Assembly (NCBI RefSeq): GCF_021531695.1 | Contig: NZ_JADYUI010000016.1 | Location: forward strand, 1-54,175 | Direction: 5' to 3' | Origin: Roseburia hominis | GTDB lineage: Bacteria > Bacillota > Clostridia > Lachnospirales > Lachnospiraceae | DNA: 54,175 nucleotides | In this document: positions 7,752 to 15,698 of the stretch, in pieces | Numbering within the stretch: position 1 is the stretch's first letter | Layout: every line of letters begins with the position of its first letter | Notes under the pieces: generated by a model | The model's input: the letters and a program-made list of their open reading frames with translations, nothing else | What the model was told of the DNA's origin: nothing | Database searches by the model: none | Position numbers and translations under genes: made by a program

Positions 7752-9617
7752 ATGAGGGAACGATATAAAAAGAAAAAAGGCAGAATAGAAGATGTTTTGC
7801 TTAAACCGAAAGAAGACCGAAGAAAACTTTCGAATGTACCGGATAAAACAAACACGCGGAGTAATATAGACCGGCGTAACATAACAGAAATTGACCGGAA
7901 TACAGATATGGAAGCATTTATAAAAAGTGCAAAATCCGGGATTCGTTATCAGGTAGATTATGAAGTGCTGTTGATTTTAAAAGATAAGAAAGGGAAAAAA
8001 AGAAAAATACATACACGGGGAATTGATATTTCTGCCAGTGGCATTTTATTAAGATGTAACGAAGAAAAATGGTTAGAGGCAGTAGAGTACGCAAAAAAAA
8101 TATGGATAAAATTTGAAATCACACCGGGAAGTATGCCAGAAGGATATGAGATGAAGGTAAAAATCCCGGTGCATTTTGTCCGTGCCGTAAAGACAGACGA
8201 AGAAACAATGGGTGGGTTTGCGTTTGAAAAAACGCTTGCACAATATGCAGCGAAAAGGAAAGATGCCATGATGCTTACCACGGCAAGTATCCTGATTACA
8301 TTTATTTGTGTATTTATTGTCATGATGCGTGCGGAGAGCGTCATCTATTTTAAGTTTAATAAAGGACTTTATCTGTATAGTATTATTGCAGCAACTTTTC
8401 TGTTAAGCCGTTATTTTTTCGGAGCAATGTATAAGGTAACGCCGATTGATATGGAGTTTGAACCGGGGGTTACAATTATTATTCCTTGCTTTAACGAAGA
8501 AAAATGGATTAAACGGACGATTTTAAGCTGTGTCAATCAGGATTATCCTATGGATAAATTAGAAGTAATCGTAGTAGATGATTGTTCCAACGATCATTCT
8601 GTGGAGAAAATAAAAGAAACAATACAGGAGTTAAAAAGCGAGGGCAGTCGTTATGAGATTGAGAATCGCGTAAGCTATATTGTGCAAAGGGAGAACAAAG
8701 GAAAAAGAGAAGCTCTGTGTGAAGGAGTAAAAGTGGCAAAGCACGAACTGGTTGTGTTTGTGGATTCTGACAGTTTCTTAGATCCGTTTGCGATTCGAAA
8801 TCTGATTCAGCCGTTTCGGGATTCCAAAATGGGTGGAGTTGCCGGCAGATGCGATGTAGCCAATACCTATACAAATTATTTGACAAAAATGCAGTCGGTT
8901 CGATATTATATTGCATTTCGTGTAATGAAGGCGGCGGAAGCATATTTTGATGCAGTTACCTGTTTGTCCGGACCATTGTCCGCCTACCGCAGACAAATTG
9001 TATTAGATCATATGGAGGAGTGGAGAAATCAGAAGTTTTTGGGACAGCGTGCAACATTTGGAGATGACCGGGCAATGACAAATATTGTGTTAAGTCATTA
9101 TCGTACTGGATATCAGGATACGGCATATTGTTCTACCATAGTACCGAATACAAATAAAGTATTTTTAAAGCAGCAGATGCGTTGGAAACGTTCCTGGCTT
9201 AGAGAATCCATTATGGCCGGAAAGTTTATGTGGAGAAAGGAACCGTTTGCAGCATTGTTTTTCTATATCGGTTTGTTTGTTCCTGTGGCGGCACCGGTGG
9301 TTGTTGTATACAATCTCATTTATGTGCCGATCATTCAACATATTTTTCCGACTACATTTTTGGTTGGACTGTTACTGATGTCCGGGCTTATGAGTGTTGT
9401 GCAGCTTTTATTAAGACGCAGTACAACCTGGTGGTATGGATTTGTTTTTTGTATTTATTATGAGTTGATTCTGCTTTGGCAGATGCCGGTTGCATGGTTT
9501 ACATTTTGGAAATCGACCTGGGGAACCAGACTGACACCTGCAGATATTGCGGAAGAAGAAAAGAAAAAACAAAAGGAGCAGGAAAAGCAGAAAAAACGAT
9601 TGAGGGGAGAAGTATAA
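7752..9617 (+). CDS. PilZ-domain processive family 2 glycosyltransferase (exopolysaccharide synthase)
   Basis: Probably the polymerase of the locus: it links nucleotide sugars and threads the chain through its own membrane channel. Residues 57-165 form a PilZ domain for c-di-GMP, with DISASG (D92, S94, G97) and KSGIR (61-65) where RxxxR is usual, so the first Arg is Lys. Two membrane segments follow (about 173-192 and 207-224). The GT-A domain has VDSD (D338, D340), GDD (437-439) and QQMRW (474-478), the full set for cellulose/hyaluronan-type synthases. Further membrane helices follow to about residue 595. PilZ lies at the N-terminus, unlike BcsA. GGAG 9 bp upstream supports the start. The sugar polymerised is not readable. 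Confidence 0.9.
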   Translation: MRERYKKKKGRIEDVLLKPKEDRRKLSNVPDKTNTRSNIDRRNITEIDRNTDMEAFIKSAKSGIRYQVDYEVLLILKDKKGKKRKIHTRGIDISASGILLRCNEEKWLEAVEYAKKIWIKFEITPGSMPEGYEMKVKIPVHFVRAVKTDEETMGGFAFEKTLAQYAAKRKDAMMLTTASILITFICVFIVMMRAESVIYFKFNKGLYLYSIIAATFLLSRYFFGAMYKVTPIDMEFEPGVTIIIPCFNEEKWIKRTILSCVNQDYPMDKLEVIVVDDCSNDHSVEKIKETIQELKSEGSRYEIENRVSYIVQRENKGKREALCEGVKVAKHELVVFVDSDSFLDPFAIRNLIQPFRDSKMGGVAGRCDVANTYTNYLTKMQSVRYYIAFRVMKAAEAYFDAVTCLSGPLSAYRRQIVLDHMEEWRNQKFLGQRATFGDDRAMTNIVLSHYRTGYQDTAYCSTIVPNTNKVFLKQQMRWKRSWLRESIMAGKFMWRKEPFAALFFYIGLFVPVAAPVVVVYNLIYVPIIQHIFPTTFLVGLLLMSGLMSVVQLLLRRSTTWWYGFVFCIYYELILLWQMPVAWFTFWKSTWGTRLTPADIAEEEKKKQKEQEKQKKRLRGEV

Positions 9618-9618
9618 G

Positions 9619-11280
9619 GTGAATACAAAAAAGCGGATTCGAACGGTTTTGGAAGCAATTATCCTGATTGCTCTTTTTCTATTCGTGATAAAAAAATTAT
9701 TTACATTTACGACCTATCAGCCGTACAATGAAGAAGAAACAGATTTGCAGACAAGTGATAGTGGATTTATCGCAATTTCCTATTTTGGAGTTGCAAGGGA
9801 AGGAACGGAAACATTAATTAGTGAAGAGGTCTTAGATGCACAGCTTCAGGCATTGTATGATTCCGGATATGTCACGATTTCCCAACAGGATATATGGGAT
9901 TATTATAATAAAGGAAAGAAATTACCGGAAAAATCATTATTTTTAATGTTTGAAGATGGCAGACGGGATACCGTGGTATTTGCGGAAAAAGTGACAGAAA
10001 AATACAACTATTTATCTACCATCATGACGTATGCAAATAAGCTGGAACAAAAGGATTCGGCATTTATACAGCCGAAAGATATGCGTTCGCTGGAAAAAAA
10101 CGGCTATTGGGAATTTGGAACGAACGGTTACCGGCTTTCTTATATTAATGTTTACAATAAAGATAATCAATATCTTGGCAAACTAACAGCCGAAGAATAT
10201 CAAGAATTACAGGAATCACTTGGCAGGGATTATAATCATTATTTAATGGATTATATTCGGGATGAAAACCGTATTCCAATGGAATCTTACGCACAAATGA
10301 AAGACCGTATTGACGGTGATTACAATAAGATGGAAGAAATTTATACGGATAAGGTGGGAAAAGTGCCGGATTTATATGTGTTAATGCATGCGAATACCGG
10401 GCGATTTGGAGAAAATGAAAGAGTGAGCAGCATCAATGAAAGCAACATAAAGCGTATGTTTTCCATGAATTTTAACCGGGAAAGTTATGCAGTCAATAAC
10501 CTTTCCAATTCGATCTATGATTTGACCAGAGTACAGCCACAAGCATATTGGCATACCAACCATCTTTTGATGAGAATCAAGGATGACACGAACATGCCGG
10601 TCAAATGGGTAGACGGAGATGTGAAGAAGAAAGCAGACTGGGAACAGATGGACGGAATATCGGAGTTCTCTGGAGATGAAATCTACCTGACTTGTGAATC
10701 GAAGGCAACCGGGACTTTGCGTTTAAAAGGCAGTGAACATTTTAAAGATGTTACCGTAGCAACAGAATTGCAAGGGAATGCATTGGGAAAGCAGGGAATT
10801 TATCTTAGAGCAGATAAAGACCTTACGGATTATTTATTTGTTGCAATAGAAAATGAAGAATTAGTGATTCGCACGAGTGGCAATAAAGTTTTGTATACAG
10901 AGCCTTTAACGGAAAAAACAGCGGATACTGAGCTTGAATTAAAAGATGCTTCGAATCATAAATTAGTCGTTTCTTTAAAGGGAAATCAATTAACGGTCAT
11001 GATAGATGATGTCACGAAGATAGAAAATCTGGAGGTTCCGGTCAAAGAAAAAGGTTGTGTTTACTTACAGTCCGGCTGGGGTGGAGAAGCGTACAGCCAG
11101 AGAAATCTTGCAGATGATGTTTATGATGGCGTCTTTAAGAATGTGAAAGTTACACAAGCGACGGGAGCTGGGGAAGAAACCGTTTTGTATGATAACATGC
11201 TTCATGGAACCGAAAAAGTATTTGCGGATGTGAGAACATTCTGGAATAATCTGGTCAATTTGTTCGTTGAAACCTTTTAA
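9619..11280 (+). CDS. Anchored polysaccharide-deacetylase-like protein with C-terminal lectin-like domain
   Basis: Signal-anchor (about residues 9-24), then a NodB/PgaB-like region: FIAISYFGV, the loop ALYDSGYVTIS that precedes the NodB barrel in secreted deacetylases, and LMFEDGRRDT, where TFDDG is usual. Residues from about 345 to the end are strand-rich (GTLRLKGSEHF, KQGIYLRA, GCVYLQSGWGG) and look like a concanavalin-type jelly roll. The Asp pair of CE4 is altered to ED and clear HxxxH residues are not seen, so activity is doubtful; it may bind or guide the polymer. The GTG start overlaps the end of the synthase gene region (stop TAA then GTG), and the gene ends the operon. Confidence 0.75.
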   Translation: MNTKKRIRTVLEAIILIALFLFVIKKLFTFTTYQPYNEEETDLQTSDSGFIAISYFGVAREGTETLISEEVLDAQLQALYDSGYVTISQQDIWDYYNKGKKLPEKSLFLMFEDGRRDTVVFAEKVTEKYNYLSTIMTYANKLEQKDSAFIQPKDMRSLEKNGYWEFGTNGYRLSYINVYNKDNQYLGKLTAEEYQELQESLGRDYNHYLMDYIRDENRIPMESYAQMKDRIDGDYNKMEEIYTDKVGKVPDLYVLMHANTGRFGENERVSSINESNIKRMFSMNFNRESYAVNNLSNSIYDLTRVQPQAYWHTNHLLMRIKDDTNMPVKWVDGDVKKKADWEQMDGISEFSGDEIYLTCESKATGTLRLKGSEHFKDVTVATELQGNALGKQGIYLRADKDLTDYLFVAIENEELVIRTSGNKVLYTEPLTEKTADTELELKDASNHKLVVSLKGNQLTVMIDDVTKIENLEVPVKEKGCVYLQSGWGGEAYSQRNLADDVYDGVFKNVKVTQATGAGEETVLYDNMLHGTEKVFADVRTFWNNLVNLFVETF

Positions 11281-11353
11281 AACAGGGAGGAATCCGGCAA
11301 ATCCAGGAAACGGTGAATGTGGTATAAGGATAAAGAATGACAAGGAGAAGCGA

Positions 11354-12382
11354 ATGATAACGATTAAAGATATGGCGGAAATTGCAGGCGTTAGTCCCAC
11401 CACGGTAGCGAATGTGCTGCATGGAAGAACAAAAAAGATGTCAAAAGAGACATTAAAAAAAGTTCAAGATGTCATTGACAGTTCTAACTATGTATCGAAT
11501 ATGGGAGCGAGAGTGTTAGCAAATTATGGTTCCAGAATTATCGGTGTTATTGTAAATTATGATAGAAGAACGGAAAATAATGCATTAGCAGATCCTTTTT
11601 ATGGAACGATTGTGGGTGCTTTAGAAAAAGAAATCCGGGAACATGGATACTATATGATGTTATATATGGCAGGAAACATTGAGGAGACAGTACGGCTTGC
11701 CTGTTCATGGAATATTGAAGGGTTGGTGGCATTGGGATGTACACCTTCGGATGTACGCAAGATGAAACAGCAAATGAAGCTGCCGGTAGTGTTTATTGAT
11801 TCCTATTTTGAAGATGACGATTATGATTATTGTAACATTGGGCTGGACGATTTTGGCGGTGGCTATGAGATGACAAATTATCTCATCCATCGCGGACATC
11901 GAAGGATTGCGTTTCTGGCAGATGAGGAAAAACCGGTAGGCGTTGACCGGGAGCGATTAAGAGGTTATCAAAGGGCGCTTGCTGAAAATGGAATTCCATT
12001 CAGAGAGCAGGATTATGTGCCACTCAGTTTTCGGAAACAAACCAGACACACCAGATTATGGGAGTTTTCCAAAGAGCGGTTGAAAGATTACACGGCGCTG
12101 TTTTTTGCTTCGGATTTTTATGCGAGTGATGCGGTAAATATTTTTCAATCGCAGGGAATCATGGTGCCGGAGGATATTTCGATTGTCGGTTTTGATGACA
12201 ATGTGTTTGCAGAACATTTAAGACCAATGCTTACAACCGTACAGCAGCATGTGGAGGATAAAGCTTATTATGCATTTCAGTTACTTCATAAGCTGATAAA
12301 AGGAGAGACATGTGAGGAGAAAAACATACATCTTCCGGTGAAGCTGGTGATTCGCGAGAGTGTGAAAACATTAAATTCATAA
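11354..12382 (+). CDS. LacI-family transcriptional repressor
   Basis: The N-terminal helix-turn-helix reads TIKDMAEIAGVSPTTVANVL with the hinge helix after it, and the rest is a periplasmic-binding-protein-like sugar sensor (GFDDNVFAEHLRPMLTTV near the C-terminus). I place the start at ATG 11354 because AAGGAG lies 7 bp before it and the LacI helix begins at once; a longer reading from 11267 would overlap the preceding gene. It is 342 aa. The transport operon that follows carries two copies of a GTGTTRCGCAAYAC operator, so this protein probably represses that operon until a sugar binds. In-family paralogues such as CcpA have a similar fold, but this gene sits in a specific sugar locus. Confidence 0.92.
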   Translation: MITIKDMAEIAGVSPTTVANVLHGRTKKMSKETLKKVQDVIDSSNYVSNMGARVLANYGSRIIGVIVNYDRRTENNALADPFYGTIVGALEKEIREHGYYMMLYMAGNIEETVRLACSWNIEGLVALGCTPSDVRKMKQQMKLPVVFIDSYFEDDDYDYCNIGLDDFGGGYEMTNYLIHRGHRRIAFLADEEKPVGVDRERLRGYQRALAENGIPFREQDYVPLSFRKQTRHTRLWEFSKERLKDYTALFFASDFYASDAVNIFQSQGIMVPEDISIVGFDDNVFAEHLRPMLTTVQQHVEDKAYYAFQLLHKLIKGETCEEKNIHLPVKLVIRESVKTLNS

Positions 12383-12398
12383 AATAGTCCTATATATT

Positions 12399-12449
12399 AG
12401 GGGATATCGTTTTGACAAGAAATTGCTAAGGAGATATCCTCTTTTTTTA
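12399..12449 (+). terminator. Rho-independent terminator after the LacI gene
   Basis: AGGGGATATC (12399-12408) pairs with GATATCCTCT (12433-12442) over 10 bp with one G-T, followed by a T run. Confidence 0.8.
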
Positions 12450-12511
12450 TGCCTATATAGCGATTGTGCAATATACACAAAAAATGGATAACATTGTTGT
12501 ATATATCATAA

Positions 12512-12525
12512 GTGTTGCGCAACAC
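12512..12525. promoter_or_regulatory. LacI-type operator O1, perfect palindrome
   Basis: GTGTTGCGCAACAC is a perfect 14-bp palindrome with the central CG of LacI/GalR-family operators. It ends 3 bp before the -35 box of the transport operon. A weaker relative, ATTGTGCAAT, lies at 12463-12472. Confidence 0.85.
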
Positions 12526-12528
12526 CTA

Positions 12529-12557
12529 TTGAGATAAAAATACAATTATGGTAGAAT
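12529..12557 (+). promoter_or_regulatory. SigA-type promoter of the sugar transport operon
   Basis: TTGAGA (12529-12534) and TAGAAT (12552-12557) are separated by exactly 17 bp. The promoter lies between the two LacI-type operators, so repression by looping or direct blocking is likely. Confidence 0.82.
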
Positions 12558-12575
12558 AACCATTGTAAAGGAAAG

Positions 12576-12589
12576 GTGTTACGCAATAC
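12576..12589. promoter_or_regulatory. LacI-type operator O2, imperfect copy
   Basis: GTGTTACGCAATAC matches O1 at 12 of 14 positions and lies about 19 bp after the -10 box, inside the transcribed leader. The centres of O1 and O2 are 64 bp apart, close to six helical turns. Confidence 0.8.
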
Positions 12590-12612
12590 TTATAAAGATG
12601 TAGGAGGGAATT

Positions 12613-13938
12613 ATGATGAAAGGAAAAAAATTTTTAGCATTAGGTTTAGTTGTCGCTATGACAGGAAGTATGATTGCCGGATGTGGGGGCTCTTCTGGCA
12701 GTAATGGAGACAGTAACAGTGCCGGAGGTACAGAGACAGCGGCAAAAGACGAAAAGCAGGGTGGCGAAGTAGAACTGGAGTTGTTTTCTACAAAGACTGA
12801 AAATGCAGATATCCTGCAGAAAATGATTGATGGGTTCATGGAGGAGAATCCGGATATTAAGGTTACACTTACTTCTGAATCTGATGCCGCAACCGTTTTG
12901 AAGACGAGATTGACCAAAAATGATATACCGGAGATTGTTGCAATGGGTGGTGATTCCAATTATACAGAGCTTCAGAGTGCCGGTGTGTTACTTGATCTGA
13001 GCGGAGAAGATTTTGTTTCAGATGTACAGGAAGCATATCTTGATATGGTTTATGATGTAAATGTTGATAAAGAGCAGACGGCTTATGGTATTCCATATGC
13101 GACCAATGCGTCAGGTGTTTTATATAATGAGGACTTGTTTGCGCAGGCAGGCGTAGAAGTGCCGAAGACATGGAGTGAATTCCAGGATGTAGTAGCAAAG
13201 TTACAGGAAGCAGGAATTACACCATTTGAGCTTACTTTTGCGGATAGTTGGACTTGTCTGCCACCATGGAATAGCATGGCACCGGTAATTCCGGATGCAA
13301 ATTTCACAGATGATAGAAAGGCTGGAAGTGTAACATTTGCAGGTACACATGATGAGGTCGTAGAGAAATATTTGTGGATTTTGGATTATGCACAGGAAGA
13401 TTTCATGGGAACGACCTATACAGATGGTAATGCAGCTTTTGCAAATGGAAGTGCAGCAATGATGATTAATGGTAACTGGGCAATTTCTGAATTCTTAAAT
13501 ACCAATCCGGACATGAATGTCAATATGTTCGCATTCCCATCCGTAGATGATGAGAGTAAAAATACGGTAACCTCCGGTGTAGATGTTTTACTTGCAGTTT
13601 CTAATCAGGGAACAGATGAGCAGCAGGAAGCAGCAAAAGAATTCATTCGTTATGCATTAAAACCGGAAGTAGCACAGTCTTATATTGATGATCAGTTTGC
13701 ATTCTCTGCTGTAAATGGTGTAGAGCAGACAAACGAGACTGTATCCGGTGTTGCAAAAGATATTGCAAATGGAAAAGTATCCAATTTCCCGGATCACTAT
13801 TATCCGAACGGATTTGATCTTTCCACAATTTTGCAGCAGTGTGCATTAAATAAAGTAAATGGAATGGATAATGCAGAAAATATTTCAGAAACATTGACAT
13901 CTTGTGATGAACAATATGATGTAGCAAATGTGGAATAA
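12613..13938 (+). CDS. Sugar ABC transporter substrate-binding lipoprotein (CUT1)
   Basis: Lipoprotein signal peptide with the lipobox IAGC at C24, a Ser/Gly/Asn-rich tether, then a family 1 extracellular solute-binding domain (VELELFSTKTENADIL; MIDGFMEENPDIKV; YGIPYATNASGVLYNEDLF; NGSAAMMINGNWAI). It catches an oligosaccharide and hands it to the two permeases that follow. ATG 12613 and ATG 12616 are both possible; the AGGAGGG spacing slightly favours 12616. The operon has no ATPase gene, so a shared MsmK-type ATPase elsewhere is expected. The GH13 enzyme downstream suggests an alpha-glucoside, probably isomaltose-like, as ligand. Confidence 0.92.
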   Translation: MMKGKKFLALGLVVAMTGSMIAGCGGSSGSNGDSNSAGGTETAAKDEKQGGEVELELFSTKTENADILQKMIDGFMEENPDIKVTLTSESDAATVLKTRLTKNDIPEIVAMGGDSNYTELQSAGVLLDLSGEDFVSDVQEAYLDMVYDVNVDKEQTAYGIPYATNASGVLYNEDLFAQAGVEVPKTWSEFQDVVAKLQEAGITPFELTFADSWTCLPPWNSMAPVIPDANFTDDRKAGSVTFAGTHDEVVEKYLWILDYAQEDFMGTTYTDGNAAFANGSAAMMINGNWAISEFLNTNPDMNVNMFAFPSVDDESKNTVTSGVDVLLAVSNQGTDEQQEAAKEFIRYALKPEVAQSYIDDQFAFSAVNGVEQTNETVSGVAKDIANGKVSNFPDHYYPNGFDLSTILQQCALNKVNGMDNAENISETLTSCDEQYDVANVE

Positions 13939-13959
13939 GCATAGAATATGAGGTGTTGT

Positions 13960-14832
13960 ATGAAACAGAAAAAGAGAATTAACATGGTGTTCTATCTTAT
14001 GGTAGTACCCATGGCGGTCCTGTTTTTCTGTTTCCATACACTTCCGTTTCTGCAGGGTGTGTTTTACAGCTTTACAGATTGGAAAGGGTATGGAGACTGG
14101 AATTTCGTGGGACTGAGAAATTATCTTCACATTTTTAAGGATAAAAATGTAATTTCTGCATACCTGTTTACTCTTCAGTTTGCTGTCTGTGCAACAATAC
14201 TGGTAAATGTATTAAGCCTTGTTTTGGCGTGTGCGTTGAATGCGAAAATTAAATGCAGGAATTTTCTGAAGGCTGTTTTCTTTTTGCCATATATGCTTGG
14301 AACATTGATTATCAGTTATGTATTTAAGTACATATTTTCCAATGTAGTACCGGCAATTGGCAAAGCATTGGGGATTGCATCACTAAGCGTCAATATTCTG
14401 GGAACGAATCATGCGTGGATTGGGGTATTGGTAGTGACAATCTGGCAGTCTATGGCTTTCAACACACTAATTTATTTATCCGGACTTCAGACTGTAGATC
14501 GTGATTTGTATGAAGCAGCGGCATTGGACGGTGCAACCGGTATGAAACGGTTTTTGAAGATTACGTTTCCTCTTATTGCACCATTTTTCACAATTAATAT
14601 GGTATTAAGCGGTAAAAACTTTCTGATGGCATTTGATCAGTTTATTGCAATGACGAATGGTGGACCGGGAACTGCAACCACAACGATTTCTGTTTTGATT
14701 TACAAAAAAGGATTTAGTGGTGGACAGTTTGCATATCAGTCTGCGAACGCGGTACTTTTATTTATTGTGGTTGTCCTGATTTCTGTATTCCAACTTCGTG
14801 TATTAGAGAAAAGAGAGGAGAAGGTGAGCTGA
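13960..14832 (+). CDS. Sugar ABC transporter permease (MalF-like)
   Basis: First membrane subunit of the CUT1 importer, with six predicted membrane helices. The EAA loop EAAALDGATGMKRFLKITFP, which docks to the ATPase, is clear. An in-frame ATG at 13948 exists, but GAGGTG lies between it and ATG 13960, so the later start is preferred. Its end overlaps the next permease by one base (TGATGG), which indicates translational coupling. Confidence 0.92.
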   Translation: MKQKKRINMVFYLMVVPMAVLFFCFHTLPFLQGVFYSFTDWKGYGDWNFVGLRNYLHIFKDKNVISAYLFTLQFAVCATILVNVLSLVLACALNAKIKCRNFLKAVFFLPYMLGTLIISYVFKYIFSNVVPAIGKALGIASLSVNILGTNHAWIGVLVVTIWQSMAFNTLIYLSGLQTVDRDLYEAAALDGATGMKRFLKITFPLIAPFFTINMVLSGKNFLMAFDQFIAMTNGGPGTATTTISVLIYKKGFSGGQFAYQSANAVLLFIVVVLISVFQLRVLEKREEKVS

Positions 14833-15677
14833 TGGAAAAGGTAACAAGAATGAAAAAAGAAAAAGTAAATTGGTCTATTACCATTCTTTTATTTTTCATT
14901 GCAATCCTGTTCATTTTCGGTCCACTCTATATGACAATAGTGATTGCGCTTAAAAGCCCACAGGAAATGGGAAATGTACTGGCATTGCCTAAGAAGATTC
15001 AGTGGAGTAATTTTGTAAAAGCCTGGGAGATGACGGATTATCCAAGAAAATTTGCGAATACATTGTTTATTACGCTGGTAAATCTGGTGTTTACGGTATT
15101 TACAAATGCAATGGCATCTTATGCGATAGCGAGAAATCGAAAAAAGAGTAAATTCTTTAATTTGTTATACTACTATTTTATTAGTGCCATGTTCATTCCG
15201 TTCAATGTATTGATGCTTCCGTTGGTAAATGAAGCAAATAAACTTCATATTGACAATGTAATTGGTATTACATTTTTGTATATTGTGTTTGGATTACCGA
15301 TGAATACGTTTTTGTATACCGGATACATCAAATCGATACCGGAAGCGTTGGATGAGGCGGCAATTATAGATGGTGCAACACCGATGCAGACGTTTACGCT
15401 CATTATGTTTCCAATGTTAAAGCCAATGACGGCAACGGTGGCAATTTTATCGGTAATGTGGACCTGGAATGATTTTCTGATGCCACTCGTGCTTTTAAGT
15501 GATAAAAGCCAGCAGACGCTGCAATTAGCACAGTACATTTTCCAGGGACAGTTCAATACACAGTATAATCTGGCATTTGCGTCTTATCTTTTGGTTATAC
15601 TTCCGGTTTTGATATTTTATGTTTTATGTCAGAAGTGGATTATTTCGGGAGTGGTGACAGGAGCGGTAAAGCAGTAA
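14832..15677 (+). CDS. Sugar ABC transporter permease (MalG-like)
   Basis: Second membrane subunit of the CUT1 importer, 281 aa with six helices. The docking loop EALDEAAIIDGATPMQTF has the conserved EAA and G. The start overlaps the stop of the MalF-like gene. It is typical in length for the family and forms the heterodimeric pore with the preceding product. Confidence 0.92.
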   Translation: MEKVTRMKKEKVNWSITILLFFIAILFIFGPLYMTIVIALKSPQEMGNVLALPKKIQWSNFVKAWEMTDYPRKFANTLFITLVNLVFTVFTNAMASYAIARNRKKSKFFNLLYYYFISAMFIPFNVLMLPLVNEANKLHIDNVIGITFLYIVFGLPMNTFLYTGYIKSIPEALDEAAIIDGATPMQTFTLIMFPMLKPMTATVAILSVMWTWNDFLMPLVLLSDKSQQTLQLAQYIFQGQFNTQYNLAFASYLLVILPVLIFYVLCQKWIISGVVTGAVKQ

Positions 15678-15698
15678 ATAGAAAGGAATGGCGGGAAA

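Noticed and set aside
11267-11353. N-terminal extension of the LacI-family protein from ATG 11267
   Set aside because: It would overlap the preceding gene, and the canonical LacI helix begins at ATG 11354 behind a good ribosome site.
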